Shown here: positions 1 through 9,184 of the stretch, in pieces
How the letters are laid out: each line of letters opens with the position of its first letter
Numbering within the stretch: position 1 is the first letter of the stretch
Source of the DNA: Kutzneria sp.
Lineage (GTDB): Bacteria; Actinomycetota; Actinomycetes; Mycobacteriales; Pseudonocardiaceae
Assembly (NCBI GenBank): GCA_019239965.1
Contig: JAFAZC010000052.1
Coordinates: forward strand, 1 to 64,000
DNA length: 64,000 nt
Direction of reading: 5' to 3'
Translations under genes and position numbers: made by a program
Notes under the pieces: generated by a model
The model's database searches: none
Seen by the model: the letters and a program-made list of their open reading frames with translations, nothing else
What the model was told of the DNA's origin: nothing

Positions 1-1090
1 GCTGCGGCAGAATCCCGCGGTGGCAACGGATCCGCAGGCCCTGCAGGCGGCGCTCGCCGCGCTGGACTGCGGCAAGCCCGACCCGATCAAGGGGTACGAC
101 GACCCGGACAAGCCGCTCGTGACCTGCGACCAGGACCACAAGTTCAAGTATGTCCTCGGTCCCACGTTCCTGGACGGCCAGAAGATCAAGTCCGCCAGGT
201 CCGGATTCGACCAGCAGAAGGCCCAGTTCGTGGTCAACCTCACGTTCAACGCCGATGGCGGTAAGATTTGGGCCGAATACACCGGCAAGAACGTCGGTCA
301 GCAGGCCGCCTTCGTGCTGGACAGCCAGGTGGTGTCCGCGCCGAGGATCGACGGCCAGATCGTCGGCGACACCGAGATCCAGGGCTCGTTCACCCAGCAG
401 ACCGCCAAGGATCTGGCCAACGTGCTCAGCTACGGCTCCCTACCGCTGTCGTTCTCCATGTCGGAGAACCAGACCGTGTCGGCGACCCTCGGCCTGTCCT
501 CGCTGCGGGCCGGCCTCATCGCGGGCGGCATCGGGCTGCTGCTCGTCATCGTGTACTGCCTGTTCTACTACCGGGCGCTCGGCGTGCTCACCCTGCTGTC
601 GCTCTGCTGCTCCGGTGTGATGGTCTACGCCGTGCTCGTCCTGTTGGGACGGTGGGTCGGCTACAGCCTCGACCTGGCCGGTGTGGCCGGTTTCATCGTC
701 GCGATCGGCATCACCGCCGACTCCTTCGTGGTGTTCTTCGAACGGATGAAGGACGAGGTACGGGAGGGCAGGACGTTCCGCTCCGCGGTGCCGCGTGCCT
801 GGGTCAGGGCCCGTCGCACGATCCTGTCCGCGGACGCGGTCAGCTTCCTGGCCGCCGCCGTGCTGTACGTCCTCGCCGTTGGCAGCGTGAAGGGCTTCGC
901 GTTCACCACGGGCATGTCCACGGTGCTCGACCTGGTCGTGGTGTTCCTGGTGACTCATCCGCTCGTGGTGTTCGCCTCCCGGTCCAAGACTCTGTCCAAG
1001 CCCAGTTTCTCCGGCCTCGGCGCGGTGCAGCGGGCCGGCGCCGAGATGCGCGCCGCCGGCACCGTGGCGACCGTCGTGAAGGAGGCCTGA
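1..1090 (+). CDS. secD: protein translocase subunit SecD (3' part)
   Basis: C-terminal part of SecD, which with SecF forms the membrane complex that uses the proton gradient to help SecYEG complete export. The reading frame is already open at base 2, so the gene starts outside the window and no start codon is claimed. Visible are the end of the first periplasmic domain (VVSAPRID, then IQGSFTQQTAKDLANVL, the typical SecD P1 end), followed by about five hydrophobic helices and the conserved cytoplasmic segment ADSFVVFFERMKDEVREG (ITADS...ERMKDE). The stop lies one base before the secF start, so the two are co-transcribed. Sequence identity with the family is unmistakable. Confidence 0.95.
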   Translation, partial: LRQNPAVATDPQALQAALAALDCGKPDPIKGYDDPDKPLVTCDQDHKFKYVLGPTFLDGQKIKSARSGFDQQKAQFVVNLTFNADGGKIWAEYTGKNVGQQAAFVLDSQVVSAPRIDGQIVGDTEIQGSFTQQTAKDLANVLSYGSLPLSFSMSENQTVSATLGLSSLRAGLIAGGIGLLLVIVYCLFYYRALGVLTLLSLCCSGVMVYAVLVLLGRWVGYSLDLAGVAGFIVAIGITADSFVVFFERMKDEVREGRTFRSAVPRAWVRARRTILSADAVSFLAAAVLYVLAVGSVKGFAFTTGMSTVLDLVVVFLVTHPLVVFASRSKTLSKPSFSGLGAVQRAGAEMRAAGTVATVVKEA

Positions 1091-1091
1091 G

Positions 1092-2396
1092 GTGTCCGCT
1101 CCGCAGACCCCTGACACGCCAGCAGCGCCGACGTCGACCGTCGGCTCGCGCCGACACGGCGTGTTCTACAGGCTCTATGTCGGCACCGGCGCCTTCGACG
1201 TCATCGGCAACCGCAGGCGGTGGTACGCCGCGTTCCTCATCGTGGCGCTGATCTGCGTCGGATCGATGGCGACCCGGGGCTTCAAGCTCGGCATCGACTT
1301 CACCGGCGGCACCCAGATTCAGCTTCCCGCGGTCGGCCAGGCCGGTCCGATCACCACGGATCAGGTCGGCGACGTCTACCGCGGCACGCTTGGCCACCCG
1401 GCCTCGCAGGTGCAGACCGTCGGCACCGGCACCTCGGCCACCATCCAGATCCGGTCGGTCGCGCTCGGCGCCGCGGACGTGGTCAAGCTCAAGACGGCGC
1501 TGTTCGACACGTTCAAGCCGTTGGCCGCCAACGGCGCGCCGAGCCAGACGGCGATCAGCGACAGCGGCGTCAGCGCGTCCTGGGGTGGCGACATCTCTCA
1601 GCAGGCCCTGATCGCGCTCGCCGTGTTCCTCGTGCTGGTCACGATCTTCCTGACGGCCTACTTCGAGCGCTCCATGGCGATCGCCGCATTGATCTCGCTG
1701 GTCAACGACCTGGTCATCACCGCCGGTGTGTACTCGTTGATCGGGTTCGAGGTCACCCCGGCGACGGTGATCGGGTTCCTGACGATCCTCGGATTCTCCC
1801 TCTACGACACCGTCGTGGTGTTCGACAAGGTCAGGGAGAACACGCGGGGCCTGCTCGGGCTGACGAGGCGGACCTACGGTGAGGCGGCCAACCTCGCGGT
1901 CAACCAAACCCTGATGCGGTCGATCAACACCTCCCTGATCGCCCTGCTTCCCGTGATCGGTCTGCTGACCGTCGGGGTGGTCCTGCTCGGCGTCGGCACC
2001 CTGCAGGACCTGGCACTCATCCAGCTCACCGGCATGTTCGTCGGCGCGGTGTCCTCGATCTGCCTGGCCACTCCGCTCGTCGTCGACCTCAAGATGCGCG
2101 ACCCGAAGTACCGGGCGCAGGCCGACCGCGTCGCCAACCGCAGGGCCGCCCTCGCACGCAAGGCGGCCGCGGCGGGGGAGGCGGGATCGACGACCGGGGC
2201 GCCCTCGACGGAGGAGTCCGAGTTCGATCCCGGCGACGACACCGAGCTGGCCGCCGAACTGCGCAGGGAAAAGGCCATGGCCGCGGCAGCAAGCGTGCCG
2301 TCGCGCAGCGCAAAGGCGCGTCCCCAGGGCAAGAACCCCAGCGGGAGGAAGAATCCCAGCGGGAGTGCGCGCCCCTCCGGGAAGAAGCGGCACTGA
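1092..2396 (+). CDS. secF: protein translocase subunit SecF
   Basis: SecF, the partner of SecD in the RND-type accessory complex of the Sec translocon. A GTG start follows the secD stop by one base. The first membrane helix is near residues 50-70, followed by the family signature GIDFTGGTQIQ, a periplasmic domain, and five further helices; YDTVVVFDKVRENTRG is the conserved cytoplasmic loop. At 434 residues it is longer than most SecF because of an extended C-terminal tail rich in Ala, Lys and Arg with the short duplication KNPSGRKNPSG. This is a low-complexity cytoplasmic tail often seen in actinobacterial SecF. Next gene apt follows after 5 bases. Confidence 0.96.
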   Translation: MSAPQTPDTPAAPTSTVGSRRHGVFYRLYVGTGAFDVIGNRRRWYAAFLIVALICVGSMATRGFKLGIDFTGGTQIQLPAVGQAGPITTDQVGDVYRGTLGHPASQVQTVGTGTSATIQIRSVALGAADVVKLKTALFDTFKPLAANGAPSQTAISDSGVSASWGGDISQQALIALAVFLVLVTIFLTAYFERSMAIAALISLVNDLVITAGVYSLIGFEVTPATVIGFLTILGFSLYDTVVVFDKVRENTRGLLGLTRRTYGEAANLAVNQTLMRSINTSLIALLPVIGLLTVGVVLLGVGTLQDLALIQLTGMFVGAVSSICLATPLVVDLKMRDPKYRAQADRVANRRAALARKAAAAGEAGSTTGAPSTEESEFDPGDDTELAAELRREKAMAAAASVPSRSAKARPQGKNPSGRKNPSGSARPSGKKRH

Positions 2397-2401
2397 ACGG
2401 G

Positions 2402-2926
2402 GTGGACGGCGCGCTGGCCGACGCGCTCCGGCTCGTTCGGGAGGTCGCCGACTTCCCCGAGCCCGGTGTGCTGTTCCGAGACATCAATCCGGTGTTGGCC
2501 GATCCGACCGCCTTCCGAACACTGGTGGACGTGATGGCGACCGGGGTGCCGTCGGGCACCGACGCTGTCGCCGCCATCGAAGCACGTGGATTCGTGCTGG
2601 GTGCGGCGGTGGCGTACGCGCTCGGTGTGGGCCTGGTGTGTGTCCGCAAGCCGGGCAAGCTGCCCGCGGTCGACCACCGGGTCGACTACGGCCTGGAGTA
2701 CGGCACCGCGACTCTCGAGCTGCCCAGTGGTGCCGTCCGCCCCGGTCAGCGCCTTGTGATCGTCGATGATGTGCTGGCGACAGGGGGCACGGCGGCCGCG
2801 GCGAGACACCTCGTCGACAGCGCCGGCGGCGTCGTGACCGGGGTGTCGGTGATCCTGGAGATCGTCGCGCTCGTCGGCCGCGACCGTCTTGACGGCCTCA
2901 CCGTGACCGCGCTGGCCCGCGTCTGA
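2402..2926 (+). CDS. apt: adenine phosphoribosyltransferase
   Basis: Purine salvage enzyme that makes AMP from adenine and PRPP in the cytoplasm. At 174 residues it has the usual length. The PRPP-binding motif LVIVDDVLATGGT is intact (residues about 119-131), and the N-terminal FPEPGVLFRDINPVL matches the FPkpGi.F.Di.pll signature of Apt. The GTG start lies 5 bases after secF. The secD-secF-apt-rel order is the actinobacterial norm. The lipoprotein gene that sits between secF and apt in mycobacteria is absent here. Confidence 0.95.
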   Translation: MDGALADALRLVREVADFPEPGVLFRDINPVLADPTAFRTLVDVMATGVPSGTDAVAAIEARGFVLGAAVAYALGVGLVCVRKPGKLPAVDHRVDYGLEYGTATLELPSGAVRPGQRLVIVDDVLATGGTAAAARHLVDSAGGVVTGVSVILEIVALVGRDRLDGLTVTALARV

Positions 2927-3149
2927 CACTCGCAGCGTCGCGGTCGTTGGTCCTATCGGGTGACTAGTCGGGGTGAAGTCGCCGTCCTGTTCATCGTGTG
3001 AGAGGGCACACTGGGCGCGGCGCCCCCTGCCGGCGGGACGTTATGGGTCGATTCAGAGTTATTCTCGGGTGAGGCCCCTGGAGTGGGCGCCTCCGCAGGA
3101 CAGCGCCGGTTGTTACGGGCCAGACTGTGTGATCGGCCAGGGAGTGCGG

Positions 3150-5450
3150 TTGAGCCAAGACGTCGAATCCGTAACCACGCCACAGCCGGTGGCCGAGCGG
3201 CCACCCTCGGCGACACGACGGGTGCGTGCGCGTCTTGCCCGCCGGATCACCGCCCAGCGGGCCGCTCCGGTCAAACAGGTGCTCGAACCGCTCGCCGCGG
3301 TGCACCGCGAACTGCACCCCAAGGCCGATCTCGGCCTGCTGCAGAGTGCCTACGACGTCGCCGAGGAGAAGCACCGCGGCCAGCGGCGTAAGTCCGGTGA
3401 CCCCTACATCACGCATCCGCTCGCGGTGGCCACCATCCTCGCCGAGCTGGGGATGGACACCACAACGCTGGTCGCCGCCCTGCTGCATGACACCGTCGAA
3501 GACACCGACTACTCGCTTGAGCTGCTCAGCGAGGACTTCGGTGAGGAGGTGGCTCACCTCGTCGACGGCGTCACCAAACTGGACAAGGTCAAACTCGGGG
3601 CCGCGGCGGAAGCCGAGACCATCCGCAAGATGGTCATCGCCATGGCCCGCGACCCGCGAGTACTGGTGATCAAGCTCGCCGACCGGCTGCACAACATGCG
3701 CACGATGCGGTTCCTCTCCCCGGAGAAGCAGGCCCGCAAGGCCCGCGAGACCCTCGAGGTGCTCGCCCCCCTGGCGCACCGGCTGGGCATGGCCACGGTC
3801 AAGTGGGAACTGGAGGACCTGGCCTTCGCGATCCTGCAGCCCAAGAAGTACGACGAGATCGTTCGGCTGGTCGCCAACCGTGCGCCGTCGCGGGACACCT
3901 ATCTACGCAAGGTCGTCGACGAACTGTCCAGTCAGCTGGAGGCCTCCCGGCTGGTGGCGAGGGTCGAGGGTCGGCCGAAGCACTACTACTCGATCAACCA
4001 GAAGATGATCGTGCGCGGCCGCGACTTCGACGACATCCACGATCTCGTCGGCGTGCGCATCCTGGTCGACGACGTGCGTGACTGCTACGCCGTCATGGGG
4101 GTCGTGCACGCGCTGTGGCAGCCGATGCCCGGCCGGTTCAAGGACTACATCGCCCAGCCCCGGTTCGGGGTGTACCAGTCGCTGCACACCACGGTGATCG
4201 GCCCCGACGGCAAACCGCTCGAAGTTCAGATCCGCACGCACGAGATGCACCGCACCGCCGAGTACGGCATCGCGGCGCACTGGCGGTACAAGGAGACGAA
4301 GGGCACCCACAACGGCAAGGGTGTCGAGGTCGACGAGATGGCGTGGATGCGCCAGCTGCTCGACTGGCAGCGGGAGGCCGCCGATCCGGGGGAGTTCCTC
4401 GAGGCGCTGCGCTACGACCTGGCCGTCCGGGAAATCTTCGTTTTCACGCCCAAGGGCGACGTGACCACGCTGCCGGCGGGGTCCACTCCGGTCGACTTCG
4501 CCTATGCCGTGCACACCGAGGTCGGCAACCGCTGCATCGGCGCACGGGTCAACGGACGGCTGGTCGCGCTGGAGCGCAAGCTGGAGAACGGCGAGGTCGT
4601 GGAGATCTTCACCTCCAAGGCCGTCGGCGCCGGCCCGAGCCGGGACTGGCTGGCGTTCGCCGCCTCGCCACGGGCCAGGGCGAAGATCAAGCAGTGGTTC
4701 GCCAAAGAGCGCCGTGAGGAGGCCATCGAGGCCGGCAAGGAATCGATAGCCAAAGAGGTCCGCAGGGTCGGATTGCCCATCCAGCGGCTGGTCACCGCCG
4801 ACTCGATGGGCGCGCTCTCCCGCGAACTGCGCCTTGCCGATGTCAGCGCGCTGTACCGGGCGGTCGGCGAGGGCCAGGTGTCCGGCCGGCACGTCGTGCA
4901 GCGGCTGGTCGCCCTCCTCGGAGGGGTTGACCACGCCGAGGACGAGCTTGCCGAGCGGGCAACGCCGTCCACGGTGACGCGTCGGCAGTCCAGCGGGGAC
5001 CCCGGTGTGGTGGTCAAGGGTGCCAGCGACGTGTGGGTGAAGCTAGCCAGGTGCTGCACGCCAGTGCCCGGGGATGACATCCTCGGCTTCGTCACCCGAG
5101 GCGGTGGGGTGAGCGTGCACCGTACCGACTGCACCAATGCCGACGAGCTGATGTCCACGCCGGAGCGGTTGGTCGACGTGGAGTGGGCGCCGTCGCCGTC
5201 CTCACTGTTTCTCGTCGCCATCCAGGTGGAGGCGCTCGACCGGCATCGGTTGCTCTCCGACGTGACCAAGGTGCTCTCCGATGAGAAGGTCAACATCCTG
5301 TCGGCCTCGGTGACCACGTCCCGGGACCGGGTCGCGGTGAGCCGGTTCTCCTTCGAGATGGGCGACCCGAAGCATCTCGGCCATGTGCTCAAGGCGGTCC
5401 GCAGCGTCGAGGGTGTCTACGACGTCTACCGGGTCACCTCGGCATCCTGA
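3150..5450 (+). CDS. relA: bifunctional (p)ppGpp synthetase/hydrolase Rel
   Basis: Stringent-response enzyme that makes and degrades (p)ppGpp. Domains in order: HD hydrolase ([11 protein letters not shown] and [10 protein letters not shown]), RelA/SpoT synthetase ([29 protein letters not shown]), TGS ([15 protein letters not shown]), helical region with conserved CCTPVPGD, and a C-terminal ACT domain. I chose TTG at 3150 because AGGGAG sits 5 bases upstream and the protein then begins MSQDVESV, like actinobacterial Rel. A GTG two codons earlier is possible; upstream in-frame sequence is not Rel-like. That gives 766 residues, the normal length. The 3' end overlaps the convergent cysteine-synthase-like gene by 25 bases. 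Both HD and synthetase residues are intact, so it is probably bifunctional. Confidence 0.97.
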   Translation: MSQDVESVTTPQPVAERPPSATRRVRARLARRITAQRAAPVKQVLEPLAAVHRELHPKADLGLLQSAYDVAEEKHRGQRRKSGDPYITHPLAVATILAELGMDTTTLVAALLHDTVEDTDYSLELLSEDFGEEVAHLVDGVTKLDKVKLGAAAEAETIRKMVIAMARDPRVLVIKLADRLHNMRTMRFLSPEKQARKARETLEVLAPLAHRLGMATVKWELEDLAFAILQPKKYDEIVRLVANRAPSRDTYLRKVVDELSSQLEASRLVARVEGRPKHYYSINQKMIVRGRDFDDIHDLVGVRILVDDVRDCYAVMGVVHALWQPMPGRFKDYIAQPRFGVYQSLHTTVIGPDGKPLEVQIRTHEMHRTAEYGIAAHWRYKETKGTHNGKGVEVDEMAWMRQLLDWQREAADPGEFLEALRYDLAVREIFVFTPKGDVTTLPAGSTPVDFAYAVHTEVGNRCIGARVNGRLVALERKLENGEVVEIFTSKAVGAGPSRDWLAFAASPRARAKIKQWFAKERREEAIEAGKESIAKEVRRVGLPIQRLVTADSMGALSRELRLADVSALYRAVGEGQVSGRHVVQRLVALLGGVDHAEDELAERATPSTVTRRQSSGDPGVVVKGASDVWVKLARCCTPVPGDDILGFVTRGGGVSVHRTDCTNADELMSTPERLVDVEWAPSPSSLFLVAIQVEALDRHRLLSDVTKVLSDEKVNILSASVTTSRDRVAVSRFSFEMGDPKHLGHVLKAVRSVEGVYDVYRVTSAS

Positions 5451-6385
5451 ACCAGCGCCGACCCTGCCCGCGTGTACACGCCGCTGCTGAGGTACTTCAA
5501 GCCGGAGTCGATCAGGAGCGTGGCCACGGTCGCGGCGGGTCCCAACATCAGGCCGGTCCGAATCGCGCCGACAACGTTCGCGCCCGACGAGGTGCCGGCG
5601 AACAGGCCCTCCTCCCGGGCCAGCCGCCTGGCCATCGCCTCCGCATCGGTCGTGGACACCGGGACGATCTCGTCCACCAGGTCGGGGTCCCACAGCGGCG
5701 GGGTGTAGCCGATTCCGATGCCCTCGATCCGGTGGGCGCCCGGTGGACCACCCGACAGCACCGCGGATTCCGCCGGTTCCACCGCGACGATCCGGACCCG
5801 TGGGTCGTGCCGCCGCAGGATCGTGCCGACCCCGCGGAGGGACGCCGCGGTGCCCACCGACTGGACGAAGGCATCAACCTGCCCACTCGTCTGCCGCCAG
5901 ATCTCCGCGCCCATCGGGTGGTAACCGGCGATGCTGTCGGCGTTGTTGAGCTGATCTGTCCAGTACGTGCCAGGTTCGCCGCCGATTGTCCTCGCGGTGT
6001 CGATCATGTTCTCGATCAACGACCTGGTGATGAGCCGCTTCGGGCTCGGTATGACGGTCAGCTCCGCGCCGAACGCCGCCATCTGCACGAGCTTGTCCTC
6101 GCTGAAGGCGTCCGACGTCACGATCCGCAGCCGATATCCCACCGTCGCCGCCACCAGAGCCAGTGATGCTCCTGTGCTGCCCCCGGTGTACTCGACGATG
6201 GTGCCTCCGGGCCGCAGGCGGCCGTCGGTCTCGGCGCCGCGGACCATCGCCCGCGCCATCCGGTCCTTCATACTTCCGGTGGGATTCTGCCCCTCCACCT
6301 TCACGACAATTCTCGCGCAGTCGGTAGGTACGACCCGACGAAGTTCCACGAGGGACGTGTTTCCGATCGTCTCCAGAACACCCAT
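5426..6385 (-). CDS. PLP-dependent cysteine synthase family protein
   Basis: Fold-type II PLP enzyme of the cysteine synthase / cystathionine beta-synthase family, 319 residues. The start ATG gives [15 protein letters not shown], matching the family N-terminus. The PLP lysine lies in [11 protein letters not shown] and the phosphate-binding loop is [13 protein letters not shown]; the family usually has SGNTG where this has GGSTG, so the specificity is uncertain. A segment ending in [19 protein letters not shown] is the conserved core. It is divergent from an HxlR-type regulator, 74 bases apart, so that regulator may control it. It could make cysteine, a cysteine analogue or a diamino acid; sequence alone does not decide. 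The TAG stop lies within the rel 3' end. Confidence 0.85.
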   Translation of the reverse strand: MGVLETIGNTSLVELRRVVPTDCARIVVKVEGQNPTGSMKDRMARAMVRGAETDGRLRPGGTIVEYTGGSTGASLALVAATVGYRLRIVTSDAFSEDKLVQMAAFGAELTVIPSPKRLITRSLIENMIDTARTIGGEPGTYWTDQLNNADSIAGYHPMGAEIWRQTSGQVDAFVQSVGTAASLRGVGTILRRHDPRVRIVAVEPAESAVLSGGPPGAHRIEGIGIGYTPPLWDPDLVDEIVPVSTTDAEAMARRLAREEGLFAGTSSGANVVGAIRTGLMLGPAATVATLLIDSGLKYLSSGVYTRAGSALVQDAEVTR

Positions 6386-6421
6386 GCTCAGGATGGTCGA
6401 ACGCACCGACGGCGCAATCCA

Positions 6422-6436
6422 GTTCAATCGCTGAAC
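6422..6436. promoter_or_regulatory. inverted repeat, possible HxlR operator
   Basis: GTTCA, 5 bases, TGAAC. It lies in the 74-base space between the divergent cysteine-synthase-like gene and the HxlR-type gene, where a regulator controlling both would bind. Short half-sites make this a weak call. Confidence 0.35.
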
Positions 6437-6459
6437 CACAGTGGCGCTACCATCCAGCG

Positions 6460-7137
6460 ATGGCCGGATACGGACAGTTCTGCGCGGTGGCGCGAGCCCT
6501 GGAAGTGGTCGGCGAACGGTGGACCCTGTTGATCGCACGCGAACTGCTGCTTGGCGCCACAACATTCACCGACATTCGGCGGGGTTTGCCCAGAATTCCC
6601 CGGGCCACCCTTGCCGCCCGGCTGCGTAGCCTGCGCAGCGCCGGAATCGTCGAGGGCGCGGCTGGCCGTTACCGGCTCACCGAGCCTGGTGTGGCGCTGG
6701 CACCGGTGGTTCGCGAACTCGCCAGGTGGGCCACGGCGACCGACAGCGTCGCCCTGTCCGAGGACGACCTCGACACCGCGGCACTCACTTGGGACATGCA
6801 CCGCCGTGTCAACACCGCGGCGTTACCCGCACGCACCGTCATACTGGCCCTCGACTTCACTGACCGTCCGCCGGGGGATCGCTACTTCTGGCTGCACCTG
6901 TCCCGCACCGAGGTCAACCTCTGCCGCCAAGACACCGGAGCACCGGTCGACGTGTGGCTCGCCACACCGACGGATGCGGTGACCAACTGGTGGCTCGGTG
7001 GCCTGTCCTGGGCGCAGCTGCAACGCCAGCCGGGCGTTCGAGTGCACGGCAACCGCGCGCTGACACACCAGATGCACGACTGGTTCCTGCGTTATGTATT
7101 CACCCCGGAAGTCCTCGACGCTAGCGGGTCGGGGTGA
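6460..7137 (+). CDS. HxlR-family winged-helix transcriptional regulator with C-terminal extension
   Basis: DNA-binding regulator of 225 residues. The first 90 residues are an HxlR winged helix: CAVARALEVVGERWTLLIAREL, then FTDIRRGLPRIPRATLAARLRSL and a wing ending YRLTEPGVAL. HxlR proteins are usually 100-130 residues; the remaining 120 here resemble the SCP2-like extension of the longer actinobacterial subgroup, with several Trp residues that could form a ligand pocket. It is divergently placed from the cysteine-synthase-like gene and probably regulates it. The 3' end overlaps the convergent response-regulator gene by 17 bases. The effector is unknown. Confidence 0.85.
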   Translation: MAGYGQFCAVARALEVVGERWTLLIARELLLGATTFTDIRRGLPRIPRATLAARLRSLRSAGIVEGAAGRYRLTEPGVALAPVVRELARWATATDSVALSEDDLDTAALTWDMHRRVNTAALPARTVILALDFTDRPPGDRYFWLHLSRTEVNLCRQDTGAPVDVWLATPTDAVTNWWLGGLSWAQLQRQPGVRVHGNRALTHQMHDWFLRYVFTPEVLDASGSG

Positions 7138-7792
7138 CCAGCCCGGCCTCGTAGGCCACGATCGCCGCCTGCACCCTGTTGCGCACGCCGAGCCGGTCCA
7201 ACAGGGTACTGACATATCCCTTGACCGTGCCCTCGACCAGGTACAGCCGCCGGGCGATCTCGGCGTTGGACAGTCCGGCGCCGACGAGGGCCAGCACCTC
7301 GCGCTCGCGGTCGGCGTGCACGGAAACCTGGTTGCGCGCCGAGAGCCCTCGGGCAAGTGTGCCGCGGCCCAGTTCGGTGATCACCCGGTGGGCGATCGCG
7401 GGCGACAGACACGCCGCACCGTCGGCCACCGCCCTGACGCCGGCGATCAGCTCACGCGGGTCACCGGACTTGAGCAGGAATCCGGCCGCCCCCTCGCTGA
7501 GGGCACGAGCGATGTAGTCGTCCTCACCGAAGGTGGTCAACAACACCACCGCGGTGTCCGGTGCCGCCTTGCGCAACTCCGGGATCGCGGCGAGCCCATC
7601 CAGCTTAGGCATCCTGATGTCCACCAGTGCTACGTCGGGCCGGTGGCGTGCGGCCAGCTCGACGGCCGCACGCCCGTCAGCGGCCTCGGCGACGACCTCG
7701 ATACCCGGATCAGTGCCGAGAATGGCCAGCACTCCGGCGCGGATCACCGCCTCGTCGTCGGCCACCAGAAGCCGGATCACCGCGGCATCCAT
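7121..7792 (-). CDS. NarL/FixJ-family response regulator
   Basis: Two-component response regulator, 223 residues. The N-terminal receiver has the acidic pair D12-D13, the phospho-acceptor D58 in VALVDIRMPKLDG, the switch Thr in LLTTFGEDD and the conserved Lys of LLKSGDPREL. The C-terminal LuxR-type helix-turn-helix is ADREREVLALVGAGLSNAE followed by IARRLYLVEGTVKGYVS. It follows its kinase gene and overlaps it by 16 bases, so the two are translated together. Targets are unknown; the membrane glycosyltransferase gene that runs divergently from the kinase is the closest candidate. Confidence 0.94.
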   Translation of the reverse strand: MDAAVIRLLVADDEAVIRAGVLAILGTDPGIEVVAEAADGRAAVELAARHRPDVALVDIRMPKLDGLAAIPELRKAAPDTAVVLLTTFGEDDYIARALSEGAAGFLLKSGDPRELIAGVRAVADGAACLSPAIAHRVITELGRGTLARGLSARNQVSVHADREREVLALVGAGLSNAEIARRLYLVEGTVKGYVSTLLDRLGVRNRVQAAIVAYEAGLVTPTR

Positions 7793-9072
7793 GACGCGGT
7801 CACAAGAAACAGCATGAGCGACAACACTAGGCCAACGGGGATGAGGATGGTCGTGATCAGTCCGATGCGGACACGTCTGCGTGCCAGCCGCAGGTGCTCG
7901 GCGGACTCCGAGCCGATGTCGAGTTCCGGGCAGTGCTCGGATTCCGCGGCCGCGGCTACTCTCGGCACGTGCGCGACCACCTGGAAGCCGGCGCCATGTG
8001 GTCTGGCGGTGAGGGTTCCGCCGGCCAGTCGAACCCGTTCGGTGAGGCCGACCAGGCCGTAGTTCCCCGAGGAGAACGCATTCCCGACATGTTTCGGTGC
8101 TCCGTTGGTCACGGTTACGACCACCTCGTCGGGCAGATGCGCCACCAGCACGCTCACCGTCGAGCCGGGCGCGTGCTTGGCCGCATTGGTCAGTGACTCC
8201 TGGACGACCCGGCGCACCGCCAGATCGGACATCGGGGTGAGGCTGACGGGCTCTCCCTCGATTCGCAGCGTCACGGCCAGACCTGAAGCCGCTGACCGCT
8301 CCACCAGTTCCGAAACCGTTTCCTGAACGGACACCGCCGGTGTTGTGGCGGAGTCCGCGCGCAGGACTCCGGTGACCTGCCTGAGACGTTCGATGGCGGC
8401 AGCCGCGTTGGCGCGCAGTTCGCCGAGCGCGCGACGATGGTGCTCGGACAGCTTGCAGGACAGTTCAAGGGCTCCGGCCCGCAACGCGATCAGGCTCAGC
8501 TCGTGACCGAGCGAATCGTGCATGTCCTGGGCGATCCTGGCTCGCTCCCGCAGTCGGGCCCGCTCGCTGAGGACGTGCTGTTCGCGCTCCAGCCACTCGG
8601 CCCGCAGCCAGCCGCCGAACAGCAGTTCCCGGTGATGCCGGCGAAAGCGACCGAGGCCCCACGGGACGACGAGTCCATACAGCACCAGAAACAGTGCGAG
8701 GATCATGACCGGGCCGGGCCGATCCGACGCATGGATCGCCGAGCCGAGCAGGACCAGGGTGACACAGCATGCCAGCGCGGGCCAGCCGCGTGCGGCCCTG
8801 CGTCCGAGAAGATAACTCATGACGGCCAGCGCCGGTGGAAAGACAGTCGGACGCAGCCACGGAAAACCGAGTGCGAGTGTCACCACGACCAGCGCGACAC
8901 CGGGAAAACGGCGGCCCAATCCCACCGCGACGCCGATTCCGGCGATCCCGATGGCGGAGGTCTGCCAGTCGTGGCGTACTCCGTCGAATGACGTCACGTC
9001 CAGCGCGGTGTGGAACAGGGACAGCAGCGCCCACAGTGCCACGTCCCGGACGATCCACCACCGGTCTCGCAT
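7777..9072 (-). CDS. NarL-type sensor histidine kinase with a C-terminal membrane helix
   Basis: Sensor kinase of 431 residues starting MRDRWWIV. The N-terminal 140 residues hold about four to five membrane helices with short loops, so it probably senses the membrane or a small molecule. The HisKA_3 dimerisation domain has H185 in the motif AQDMHDSLGHELS. The HATPase_c domain has the N box VQESLTNAAKHA and the glycine-rich GNYGLVGLTERV. Unusually, the ATPase domain is followed by a linker and one more hydrophobic helix near the C-terminus (IGLITTILIPVGLVLSLMLF). It forms an operon with the downstream response regulator. Confidence 0.93.
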   Translation of the reverse strand: MRDRWWIVRDVALWALLSLFHTALDVTSFDGVRHDWQTSAIGIAGIGVAVGLGRRFPGVALVVVTLALGFPWLRPTVFPPALAVMSYLLGRRAARGWPALACCVTLVLLGSAIHASDRPGPVMILALFLVLYGLVVPWGLGRFRRHHRELLFGGWLRAEWLEREQHVLSERARLRERARIAQDMHDSLGHELSLIALRAGALELSCKLSEHHRRALGELRANAAAAIERLRQVTGVLRADSATTPAVSVQETVSELVERSAASGLAVTLRIEGEPVSLTPMSDLAVRRVVQESLTNAAKHAPGSTVSVLVAHLPDEVVVTVTNGAPKHVGNAFSSGNYGLVGLTERVRLAGGTLTARPHGAGFQVVAHVPRVAAAAESEHCPELDIGSESAEHLRLARRRVRIGLITTILIPVGLVLSLMLFLVTASWMPR

Positions 9073-9184
9073 GGCCCCATACTCTCCTATGGCCCTCGGA
9101 GCCGGCACAACCTGACGAAAGTCAGTGGTCGCGGCTGACGGCGGACCGATGTGGACGGATGTGTTCCGTCTTTAGCTTCGGGCC

